A DNA stretch of 25,014 bases, taken from a virus. Where the stretch lies: positions 1-25,014 of IMG/VR virus record IMGVR_UViG_3300021068_000287; one strand, 5' to 3'. Shown here in pieces: positions 13,980-19,267 of the stretch. Positions within the stretch are counted from its first letter, which is position 1; every line of letters begins with the position of its first letter. The notes under the pieces are model-generated. The model saw only the letters and a program-made list of their open reading frames with translations, had not been told where the DNA came from and did not search any database. The translations under genes were made by a program, and so were the position numbers.

Positions 13980-14246
13980 TTAAAAATAACCAACACAAAT
14001 CATGATGGTTTCACTGTCATGTGGTTCAGCATACCAACCCTTGCTGTGGAGGTATGTGTTCAATTTATTGTCGTCCAAAGTACCATCGGCATACGGGTAA
14101 TAATCGGTTTTTTCGGTACAGATATCATCATTGATCCAAATGTTTTCAGACTCACGGCCGTAAAACTTAGTGGCATCGACCGCTGAAAGACCGAATCTTT
14201 TGTTAAGGTTTTTGATCAAGGTTTCGCGTTTCATTGGCTTCTTCAT
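13980..14246 (-). CDS. hypothetical protein, 88 aa
   Basis: This unrecognised protein has a basic N-terminal helix (MKKPMKRETLIKNLNKRF) and an acidic, aromatic remainder with many Asp and Tyr. It ends IMICVGYF. No membrane span or catalytic motif is seen. An exact-consensus promoter with the conserved leader lies upstream. Transcription may continue into coiled-coil copy 3, whose promoter is degenerate. Confidence 0.72.
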   Translation of the reverse strand: MKKPMKRETLIKNLNKRFGLSAVDATKFYGRESENIWINDDICTEKTDYYPYADGTLDDNKLNTYLHSKGWYAEPHDSETIMICVGYF

Positions 14247-14283
14247 AATTTTTCCTTTGTACCTTTCCGTTCAAGATGTATAT

Positions 14284-14312
14284 ATTATACCAGGTTTGGA
14301 TACCGTTGTCAA
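14284..14312 (-). promoter_or_regulatory. consensus sigma70 early promoter
   Basis: TTGACA (14312-14307), a 17-bp spacer and TATAAT (14289-14284), both exact. The spacer is identical to those at 13366 and 13567. It drives the 88-residue gene. Confidence 0.88.
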
Positions 14313-14332
14313 CGGTTTTTTGAAGTTTTTTA

Positions 14333-14569
14333 TTAACTTTCTGTAATATTTAACTCAGGATAATAATAATCGAATGTATCAATTTCCATACCGTAATCAT
14401 CGCCTAACAAAAATGCCTTGATTTTTTTAGGGTCACCTGTAATGGTGGCTTCCATTCGACCGTCATCCACGATGGTAATACCGTGTTCACGAGACAACGC
14501 TTTATCCAAACCGTTTTCCTCAGAAGCCCAATCAACGATAACAGTGGTGGTTTTGATTTCATTCGTCAT
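14333..14569 (-). CDS. hypothetical acidic protein, 78 aa
   Basis: This unrecognised acidic protein is probably a small alpha/beta fold: strand TTTVIVDWA, a helix, then strands HGITIVDDG and MEATITGD, followed by an acidic aromatic tail DTFDYYYPEL. It has its own exact-consensus promoter, the conserved leader and an AAAGGAA ribosome binding site. Function unknown. Confidence 0.72.
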   Translation of the reverse strand: MTNEIKTTTVIVDWASEENGLDKALSREHGITIVDDGRMEATITGDPKKIKAFLLGDDYGMEIDTFDYYYPELNITES

Positions 14570-14606
14570 AATAATTCCTTTGTGCCTTTCCGTTCAAGAT
14601 GTGTAT

Positions 14607-14635
14607 ATTATATTAAGTTTGGATACCGATGTCAA
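14607..14635 (-). promoter_or_regulatory. consensus sigma70 early promoter
   Basis: TTGACA (14635-14630), a 17-bp spacer and TATAAT (14612-14607), both exact. It drives the 78-residue gene. Confidence 0.87.
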
Positions 14636-14655
14636 CGATTATTTTAAGTTTTTTA

Positions 14656-14814
14656 TTAACTTTCGTTAATGTTTTCACCCCATATTGCTTTCATCATAGC
14701 ATCATGTAATTCTTCCTTGGTGGCACGTTTGGTAGGACCCTTTTTTGCAGTACGAGCATTGGCGTTTTTGATGATTTCAGCGAAGATTGCATTGGTTTCT
14801 GATTGAGTTTTCAT
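14656..14814 (-). CDS. hypothetical small basic protein, 52 aa
   Basis: The protein begins MKTQSETNAIFAEIIKNA and carries a basic middle (ARTAKKGPTKRATKEEL), then a helix ending AIWGENINES. I do not recognise it. The layout matches its neighbours: an AAAGGAAAA ribosome binding site, the conserved leader TTGAACGGAAAGG and a near-consensus promoter at 14853-14881. A basic linker in such a small early protein would suit binding to nucleic acid or a host enzyme, which is only a guess. Confidence 0.72.
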   Translation of the reverse strand: MKTQSETNAIFAEIIKNANARTAKKGPTKRATKEELHDAMMKAIWGENINES

Positions 14815-14852
14815 AATGTTTTCCTTTGTGCCTTTCCGTTCAAGATGTGTAT

Positions 14853-14881
14853 ATTATATAACGGATTGGTACCAAGGTCAA
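14853..14881 (-). promoter_or_regulatory. near-consensus sigma70 early promoter
   Basis: TTGACC (14881-14876), a 17-bp spacer and TATAAT (14858-14853). One mismatch. It drives the 52-residue gene. Confidence 0.82.
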
Positions 14882-14924
14882 CGGTTTATTAATGTTTTTT
14901 TATTAACATTTTGTAATATTCAGA

Positions 14925-15191
14925 GAGTGTTTTCTAGTGCTTGATCAATAGGTATACCCGCAAACCGAGATTCCATTCACCAGAGGGGCTCTCTCAGTAT
15001 ATCCGATATTTAATACCCCTCTGATGATTTCTGGTGCAGAACCTAATGGATTACCGTTAAACCAGGATTCCATTCACCAGAGGGGCTCTCTCAGTATATC
15101 CGATATTTAATACCCATCTGATGATTTCTGGTGCAGAACCTAATGGATTACCGTTAAACCAGGATTCCATTTACCAGAGGGGCTCTCTCAG
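14925..15191 (-). repeat. second array of three inverted-repeat elements, 97-bp period
   Basis: Units lie at 14925-14997, 15016-15094 and 15113-15191, and the last two are again exactly 97 bp apart. Some stem bases differ from the first array (CCCCTCTGATGA, CCCATCTGATGA), so the outer stem is weakened in places. The last unit runs into the 3' end of the 104-residue gene. The 14882-15170 stretch holds nothing else that I can see. Confidence 0.86.
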
Positions 15192-15485
15192 ACCATTATG
15201 ATCACCAAAATGATCACCCTCGTGGTCACCTTCATGTACGCCAAAATGGTCACCATAATGATTACCCCAATGACCACCATCATGAAGACCTTCGTGACAT
15301 CCATAATGGTCACCAATTAAGTCACCGACATGGTCACCATAATGATTACCATGATGGTTACCTAAAATATCACCTAAAATATCACACCCAATATGGGTAA
15401 TATATACCTCACCAGTTTGCTCATCGAAACCAAAGGTCATATTTTCTTTAATAAATTTTTGGATTGCTTTTTCTTTAGTAGTCAT
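15171..15485 (-). CDS. Gly-x-His-x tetrapeptide-repeat protein A, 104 aa
   Basis: After a 33-residue head (MTTKEKAIQKFIKENM, then FGFDEQTGEVYITHIG) the protein is about 15 repeats of four residues, mostly Gly-Asp/Asn-His-x, as in GNHYGDHVGDLIGDHY. A histidine every fourth residue and a glycine every fourth residue suggest a regular solenoid or a metal-binding surface. I do not know a named family. A full paralogue lies at 16754-17065. Here the last residues LREPLW are encoded by the CTGAGAGAGCCCCTCTGG of the repeat element, so the original C-terminus seems to have been replaced. The start overlaps the previous stop as TAATG, so it is the last gene of the 16453-15171 operon. Confidence 0.8.
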   Translation of the reverse strand: MTTKEKAIQKFIKENMTFGFDEQTGEVYITHIGCDILGDILGNHHGNHYGDHVGDLIGDHYGCHEGLHDGGHWGNHYGDHFGVHEGDHEGDHFGDHNGLREPLW

Positions 15486-15709
15486 TATGAGTCCCTATCG
15501 ACTAGTAATTCGTTATTAAACCGCTTAATCATATCATAATCATCGCTGAATACTGATATCCAAATATGAGAACAACCTTCTAACATAAAAGTATCAACAA
15601 TCTGTTCACGCATATCTTCAGTATCTAATTTAGCCAAACGTTCTTTAGCGTTATTAGCCAAATCCCAAGATTCATCAAGAACATAATTATCCGTATTAAT
15701 ATTGTTCAT
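15485..15709 (-). CDS. hypothetical protein, 74 aa
   Basis: This unrecognised acidic protein has a helical N-terminal half (WDLANNAKERLAKLDTED) and a C-terminal alpha/beta part (HIWISVFSDDYDMIKRF). The ATG at 15709 is chosen because GGAGA lies six bases upstream; an ATG three bases earlier and a TTG at 15730 are also open. It overlaps the end of the parS-bearing gene by 14 bases and touches the following gene as TAATG, so the three are translationally coupled. Confidence 0.68.
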   Translation of the reverse strand: MNNINTDNYVLDESWDLANNAKERLAKLDTEDMREQIVDTFMLEGCSHIWISVFSDDYDMIKRFNNELLVDRDS

Positions 15710-16187
15710 CATACGTCTCCACTGACTCAATTGATTGAACTGCTACAAAACTACATGGAATAATTTCACAAGCGTCTAAAATGCGGATTCTATCCAATAC
15801 GTTCTGTAAGCGCAAATCTTTATCATGATTTAAACCAAACTCAGCAACAGCACTTAACGTCATTTGCTTAGCAGCCCACCATCGCCACATACGACGACTA
15901 TTTTTTAGCTGAACAGTGCGACCTTCGTTATACTCCAAATACCCAAAATGAACACCTGAGTCACGACTACGAACAATTACAGGCTTTCCTACCAATGGAT
16001 CATCTAAAGGTATATTACCCATTGTTTCACGTGAAACATCTTCATTACCTATTGTTTCACGTGAAACACCTCTATTATCCATTGTTTCACGTGAAACACC
16101 TCTATTATCCATTGTTTCACGTGAAACAATAGGCTCCTCTGAAAGAAGCATTTCTAACAATTTGTACACTAAATCTTTTTTCATCAT
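15696..16187 (-). CDS. phage protein with parS-encoded repeats, 163 aa
   Basis: The protein has two parts. Residues about 20-57 are four repeats of VSRET, ten residues apart (VSRETMDNRG pattern); the underlying DNA is four perfect parS palindromes. Residues about 65-163 form a domain seen in other phage proteins (DUF6948-like, from memory): GKPVIVRSRDSGVHFGYLEY, RRMWRWWAAKQMTLSAVAEFG and LDACEIIPC. Its function is unknown. The repeat region looks like an insert or linker after a short N-terminal helix (MMKKDLVYKLLEMLLSEE), so the DNA rather than the peptide may be under selection. The ribosome binding site AAAGGGAAA precedes two adjacent ATG codons. Confidence 0.82.
   Translation of the reverse strand: MMKKDLVYKLLEMLLSEEPIVSRETMDNRGVSRETMDNRGVSRETIGNEDVSRETMGNIPLDDPLVGKPVIVRSRDSGVHFGYLEYNEGRTVQLKNSRRMWRWWAAKQMTLSAVAEFGLNHDKDLRLQNVLDRIRILDACEIIPCSFVAVQSIESVETYDEQY
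16023..16128. promoter_or_regulatory. cluster of four parS centromere sites
   Basis: The palindrome TGTTTCACGTGAAACA occurs perfectly at 16023-16038, 16053-16068, 16083-16098 and 16113-16128, at a constant 30-bp spacing. It fits the conserved bacterial chromosomal parS motif (B. subtilis form TGTTNCACGTGAAACA), the loading site of ParB CTPase clamps. The fourth copy extends to a 20-bp palindrome. All lie inside the 163-residue gene. No parA or parB gene is visible in this window. That the motif is parS rests on established knowledge; that ParB binds here is inference. Confidence 0.85.
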
Positions 16188-16195
16188 ATTTCCCT

Positions 16196-16453
16196 TTATA
16201 AAATTTTAAACTCTTCTTCTGAATATTGTACACCTTTAACCCACCATTCAGTAATACCTTCGGATTCAACCGCTGGGCCATCTGTACGATGAAGACGACC
16301 ATCTATATACCATGACTGTGTGCCATCTTTGAATATTCTTGCAGGACCATCAGTGCGATGTGGGATACCATTTTTTAACCAATCAATACGGTCGTGTAAT
16401 ACCCTGATACTATGTATTTCTGAAGTTTTAACACTATATGTTGACTTTTTCAT
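16196..16453 (-). CDS. HRTDGPA-repeat (MORN-like) phage protein, 85 aa
   Basis: The protein contains two copies of the phage repeat x-H-R-T-D-G-P-A (residues about 32-38 and 55-61), alternating with short W-Y/W-hydrophobic-x-G strands (QSWYIDGRLHRTDGPA, TEWWVKGVQY). This repeat makes small beta-sheet modules resembling MORN repeats and is common in phage proteins of unknown function, sometimes thought to bind proteins or membranes. Transcription probably comes from the promoter at 16701-16729 through the 66-residue gene. It lies directly upstream of the parS-bearing gene. The repeat family is clear; its role is not. Confidence 0.78.
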   Translation of the reverse strand: MKKSTYSVKTSEIHSIRVLHDRIDWLKNGIPHRTDGPARIFKDGTQSWYIDGRLHRTDGPAVESEGITEWWVKGVQYSEEEFKIL

Positions 16454-16466
16454 AATATTTTACTCT

Positions 16467-16667
16467 TTAAACTCGAGTTGCACCACGTGGCTTTTTAGTA
16501 GGTTTAACCGTATAAGTATAACCAATCAATATAATAACACCCACACATGAAGCGATATAAGTCCATAACTCGCTTCGCTCTGAAGGTCGATCTTCAATGC
16601 CAAGTGCAATGCATAAACCACCAATTGAACTCATTAATACTAGGACCAAAAATTCTCGTATTTTCAT
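16467..16667 (-). CDS. small membrane protein with two transmembrane segments, 66 aa
   Basis: Two hydrophobic segments, about residues 5-22 (EFLVLVLMSSIGGLCIAL) and 35-53 (TYIASCVGVIILIGYTY), are joined by a charged loop (EDRPSERSE) and followed by a basic tail (KPTKKPRGATRV), so a hairpin membrane protein with a cytoplasmic tail is likely. The ATG at 16667 is chosen; an upstream in-frame ATG at 16694 lies in the conserved untranslated leader. It is the first gene of a five-gene operon leading through the HRTDGPA protein and the parS gene. Small phage membrane proteins often act in superinfection exclusion or lysis control, which is not shown here. Confidence 0.75.
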   Translation of the reverse strand: MKIREFLVLVLMSSIGGLCIALGIEDRPSERSELWTYIASCVGVIILIGYTYTVKPTKKPRGATRV

Positions 16668-16700
16668 AATCACTTCATCCTTTCCGTTTAACATGGGTAT

Positions 16701-16729
16701 ATTATATCAAGGTATGGAACCATTGTCAA
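16701..16729 (-). promoter_or_regulatory. consensus sigma70 early promoter
   Basis: TTGACA (16729-16724), a 17-bp spacer and TATAAT (16706-16701), both exact. It is the only clear promoter for the five genes from 16667 down to 15171. Confidence 0.88.
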
Positions 16730-16753
16730 CACTTTTATATTAACAATAGGTAA

Positions 16754-17065
16754 TTAACGCCATGCAGCCCACGCTGTACGTTCACCCTCATGGGTACCAA
16801 AGTGATCACCAACATGGTTACCATCATGTATACCTATATGGTTACCTTTATGATTACCATAAAAACTGCCTTCAAGATCACCTTCATGGTCACCATAATG
16901 ATCACCTTCGTGGACACCTATATGGTCGCCTATATGGTTGCCTTCATGATTACCAATTATATCACCTTTAATATTGGTAATATATACCTCACCAGTGTTT
17001 TCATCAAAACCAAAGGCCATGTTTTCTTCGATAAATTTTTGAATTGCTTTTTCTTTAGTAGTCAT
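16754..17065 (-). CDS. Gly-x-His-x tetrapeptide-repeat protein B, 103 aa
   Basis: This is the intact paralogue of protein A. The N-terminal 31 residues are nearly the same (MTTKEKAIQKFIEENM, FGFDENTGEVYITNI), followed by about 15 tetrapeptide repeats such as GNHEGNHIGDHIGVHE, and a distinct end GERTAWAAWR. The conserved head and drifting repeats suggest that the head is functional and the solenoid length is free to change. The ATG at 17065 follows an AAGGAAA ribosome binding site; an in-frame ATG at 17092 lies in the conserved leader and is rejected. It has its own exact-consensus promoter. Spaced histidines could bind divalent metal ions, which is inference. Confidence 0.8.
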   Translation of the reverse strand: MTTKEKAIQKFIEENMAFGFDENTGEVYITNIKGDIIGNHEGNHIGDHIGVHEGDHYGDHEGDLEGSFYGNHKGNHIGIHDGNHVGDHFGTHEGERTAWAAWR

Positions 17066-17101
17066 AGTATTTCCTTCATCATTTCCGTTCAAGATGTGTA
17101 T

Positions 17102-17130
17102 ATTATACCAGGTTATCTATCAATTGTCAA
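17102..17130 (-). promoter_or_regulatory. consensus sigma70 early promoter
   Basis: TTGACA (17130-17125), a 17-bp spacer and TATAAT (17107-17102), both exact. It drives tetrapeptide-repeat protein B. Confidence 0.88.
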
Positions 17131-17148
17131 CACCTTTTACAATATTTT

Positions 17149-17292
17149 TTACTGAAGATCTAATAGACGAAGTATAAACCTTAAAACTTCTTTAATTACT
17201 TCATTATCATCAGCAATATTAGATGCACTGTTCAATATTTGAACTACATTTAAATCGAAACCAAAAGTATTGATAATTTCTAAAATAACCAT
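17149..17292 (-). CDS. hypothetical small helical protein, 47 aa
   Basis: The protein begins MVILEIINTFGFDLNVVQIL and ends EVLRFILRLLDLQ. It is hydrophobic but amphipathic, and probably a helical bundle or a peripheral membrane peptide. I do not recognise it. An AAGGAG ribosome binding site lies seven bases before the ATG, and an exact-consensus promoter and conserved leader are present, which supports a real gene despite its size. Confidence 0.7.
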   Translation of the reverse strand: MVILEIINTFGFDLNVVQILNSASNIADDNEVIKEVLRFILRLLDLQ

Positions 17293-17329
17293 AATAACTC
17301 CTTTAAATATTTCCGTTCAATATGGGTAT

Positions 17330-17358
17330 ATTATACCATGTACCAAACCCATTGTCAA
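17330..17358 (-). promoter_or_regulatory. consensus sigma70 early promoter
   Basis: TTGACA (17358-17353), a 17-bp spacer and TATAAT (17335-17330), both exact. It drives the 47-residue gene. The AT-rich block TATTACTAAATGTTAATA lies directly upstream of the -35 box. Confidence 0.88.
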
Positions 17359-17393
17359 CCGTTTTATATTAACATTTAGTAATATACGTATAG

Positions 17394-17462
17394 TACTTCT
17401 GGTAACTGACCAATAGGTATAACGTCAAAGTCTAATTCCAGACACCAGAGGGGCTCTCTCAG
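17394..17462 (-). repeat. dispersed CACCAGAGG inverted-repeat element, copy 9
   Basis: This copy contains CAATAGGTATAACGTCAAA and CACCAGAGGGGCTCTCTCAG; the partner arm is shortened to TTCTGGT. It begins exactly at the TGA stop codon of the 192-residue gene, which lies within the CTGAGAGAG end of the element on the minus strand. Confidence 0.78.
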
Positions 17463-18037
17463 CCTCTACCCTTTTCCTTTAATCTTGCTATAATTCTTTC
17501 ACGACGAGCAACACTTTTAGCTATACTTTCTTCATAAATTAACCGATCTTCGCTGCTCATGAACTTATACAGAATTTCATCATATAGTCGGTGTAATCTT
17601 CCATATTCTTTTAATGCCAAACGATATTTAGAGTTTTCTAATGGCTCACCGTTACACCTTTCTATTATTTTTTTATTTTCTTCATAATACTGACTAATAC
17701 GACTTTTTGCTTTAAGTATATCCATTAAGTCATCTTCTTTTATGCGTTCACTATCACAATAGTCATTAATATGATCTAAATAATAGTAATATGTATCAGG
17801 CCCAATTGCCTCTTTTACTACACCTAAGGAAACATACTCAGACAAAACTCGATTTACAAGTAAATGTATATGCTCGGCACCTTCTATTGTTCCTATATCA
17901 GATTTAAACACACTATAAACATCTTGAGCATCCATATATTCAACTAAGTGGTTCAATATTGAACCTTTTACACCATAATCAGCAGCAATGCGCTCAATAC
18001 GTTTTTGGGCATTATCCATTAATAGTTCTTTAATCAT
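17459..18037 (-). CDS. hypothetical helical protein, 192 aa
   Basis: This unrecognised all-helical, charged protein has coiled-coil-like stretches (SRISQYYEENKKIIERCN and ESIAKSVARRERIIARLK) and a basic C-terminus (KEKGRG). The N-terminal part with GVKGSILNHLVEYM and VNRVLSEYVSLGVVKEAIG has the feel of a small helix-turn-helix or protein-binding domain, but I cannot name one. The start at 18037 has a weak ribosome binding site (GGAAAAG); an ATG at 18019 is an alternative. It is the largest unknown gene of the accessory block and the first after regA. The stop codon is supplied by the repeat element. Confidence 0.72.
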   Translation of the reverse strand: MIKELLMDNAQKRIERIAADYGVKGSILNHLVEYMDAQDVYSVFKSDIGTIEGAEHIHLLVNRVLSEYVSLGVVKEAIGPDTYYYYLDHINDYCDSERIKEDDLMDILKAKSRISQYYEENKKIIERCNGEPLENSKYRLALKEYGRLHRLYDEILYKFMSSEDRLIYEESIAKSVARRERIIARLKEKGRG

Positions 18038-18068
18038 ATGGTTTCACTTTTCCGTTCAAGATGGGTAT

Positions 18069-18097
18069 ATTATATCAAGGTCTAGAACTAATGTCAA
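18069..18097 (-). promoter_or_regulatory. consensus sigma70 early promoter
   Basis: TTGACA (18097-18092), a 17-bp spacer and TATAAT (18074-18069), both exact, followed by the conserved leader CTTGAACGGAAAAG. It is the first promoter of the accessory block and drives the 192-residue gene. Confidence 0.88.
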
Positions 18098-18142
18098 CAG
18101 TTTTATATTAACATTTAGTAATATTTACCATTTAACACGGAC

Positions 18143-18194
18143 AAAAAAACCACCAAGGTTGCGCGTTATCTAGAAGATACTAAGCGTGGCGGTT
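18143..18194 (-). terminator. intrinsic terminator after regA
   Basis: The minus strand pairs AACCGCCA (18194-18187) with TGGTGGTT (18155-18148), with one G-T wobble, and ends in a run of T. The loop of about 31 bases can form a small inner hairpin. It closes the replication operon before the accessory block. Confidence 0.75.
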
Positions 18195-18216
18195 ATGTTA
18201 TGACTTTTATATTTTT

Positions 18217-18582
18217 TTACTTAGTCGAACCAATACGATACTTATATGTTAAAGTCCAATCTTTTGATTCCTTATATCCAATAACTCTGAAGTTTGGTGT
18301 TTCTGAAGGTTTTACTTCATCAACTAACTCACATAAACCCCATTGAGCAATTAAATAACTAATATTATCTCGTCGCTGATAATCTTCATCAGATATCTCA
18401 ACTTGTAACCCATCCAACTGTAACATCTCTTTAAAATGACAAATAAAATATCTACCTGCCTGGTGCAAAATATGACAAGATTGCCATAAAACCTTTTCGT
18501 TTGAATTCGCAATACCACATCGTGTTAAAGTCTCGCGAATCTTTAAAAAATCAGTTGGCTCATTTAGTGTAATTTCAATCAT
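18217..18582 (-). CDS. regA: RegA translational repressor
   Basis: This 121-residue protein aligns end to end with T4 RegA (122 residues): MIEITL at the start, FLKIRETLTRCGIAN, VLWQSCHIL, HFKEMLQLDG and the terminal YRIG. RegA binds ribosome-binding regions of early phage mRNAs and represses their translation; T4 targets include clamp-loader and clamp messages and regA itself. It follows gp62 by 47 bases, has an AGGTAAT ribosome binding site, and a TATAAATA box upstream that could serve late transcription. A terminator follows. In T4 the next gene is gp43; here a 7-kb accessory block intervenes. Confidence 0.96.
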   Translation of the reverse strand: MIEITLNEPTDFLKIRETLTRCGIANSNEKVLWQSCHILHQAGRYFICHFKEMLQLDGLQVEISDEDYQRRDNISYLIAQWGLCELVDEVKPSETPNFRVIGYKESKDWTLTYKYRIGSTK

Positions 18583-18610
18583 TGTATTACCTATACATTT
18601 TATAAAATTA

Positions 18611-18618
18611 TATTTATA
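18611..18618 (-). promoter_or_regulatory. possible T4-type late promoter
   Basis: An exact TATAAATA on the minus strand lies 28 bases upstream of the regA start, in the gp62-regA gap. The gp55 homologue in the window could read it. Chance occurrence in AT-rich DNA is possible. Confidence 0.3.
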
Positions 18619-18629
18619 CGATATAATTT

Positions 18630-19130
18630 CTAACGACCACCTAGTCGTGTTAAATATTGGTCAACCATTTCTCTCAAAGCGGTTGGATTCACTTCACTAA
18701 GCATATCATATAACTCATATGCTCTTTCTTCATTTACGTTATATAATATCTGTACTATCTCAATTTCAGACTGTTGTTTTTCAGTCTTATTTTTATACCA
18801 CCATGCTCTACGCCCTTTACGTACTGTATTCATATAATAATCATACTGCATCTGATTAGGTAAATACTGCCCTAACTTATTCATCTCCCTAGCGTTAAGA
18901 ATAGTATCTATATGCATGGAAAATAACTTGTTAACTATAAAAGGATTATAATCGTCAGTATGTTTTATTTCCGTTTTACTATTAATCGACTTAATATAAT
19001 CAAATGGCGATAACTTTTTCAACGACTCCTTTATTGTCGCTGCAGCTACTTCATCTTCAAGTTCTTGCTTTGCTTTTTTCTGCTCCGATTTTTTTATACC
19101 AGCTAAAAAATCACTAACACCAAAACTCAT
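18630..19130 (-). CDS. 62: clamp-loader small subunit (T4 gp62 homologue)
   Basis: This 166-residue protein is assigned from position between gp44 and regA and from sequence pattern. The stretch PFIVNKLFSMHIDTILNARE, then QYDYYMNTVRKGRRAWWYK and a helical end with NEERAYELYDML correspond to the T4 gp62 segments around its MNLIGSGL and MAAVPRGKRYGKW. With four gp44 subunits it forms the ATPase that loads the gp45 clamp. Similarity is weak compared with gp44, as is usual for gp62. The ATG at 19130 is chosen, with GGAGAG upstream; a TTG at 19148 is rejected. The start overlaps the stop of a 42-residue gene as TAATG. Confidence 0.85.
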   Translation of the reverse strand: MSFGVSDFLAGIKKSEQKKAKQELEDEVAAATIKESLKKLSPFDYIKSINSKTEIKHTDDYNPFIVNKLFSMHIDTILNAREMNKLGQYLPNQMQYDYYMNTVRKGRRAWWYKNKTEKQQSEIEIVQILYNVNEERAYELYDMLSEVNPTALREMVDQYLTRLGGR

Positions 19131-19258
19131 TAATATACTCTCCACCAAAGGTTTAAACCTATACGATAATAAAAGTCATCACCATATACCATATGCATTT
19201 TACTACACTTATTAAGTTTTGCTGTAAATAACAATCGACCCATCTTAATATCTTTCAT
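19130..19258 (-). CDS. small protein between gp44 and gp62, 42 aa
   Basis: The protein starts MKDIKMGRLLFTAKL and ends YRIGLNLWWRVY. It is basic and aromatic and is not recognised. A TAGGAAAA ribosome binding site overlaps the gp44 stop region, and its own stop overlaps the gp62 start (TAATG), so ribosomes can pass from gp44 through this gene into gp62. In T4, gp44 and gp62 are directly adjacent and translationally coupled, so this is an extra cistron or a coupling device. The close packing supports translation; a function of its own is uncertain. Confidence 0.65.
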   Translation of the reverse strand: MKDIKMGRLLFTAKLNKCSKMHMVYGDDFYYRIGLNLWWRVY

Positions 19259-19267
19259 AATATTTTC

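Noticed and set aside
16762-17155. Plus-strand His/Tyr-rich and Thr/Met-rich open frames
   Set aside because: They are antisense to the Gly-x-His-x repeat gene; a 12-bp DNA period without stop codons keeps several frames open.
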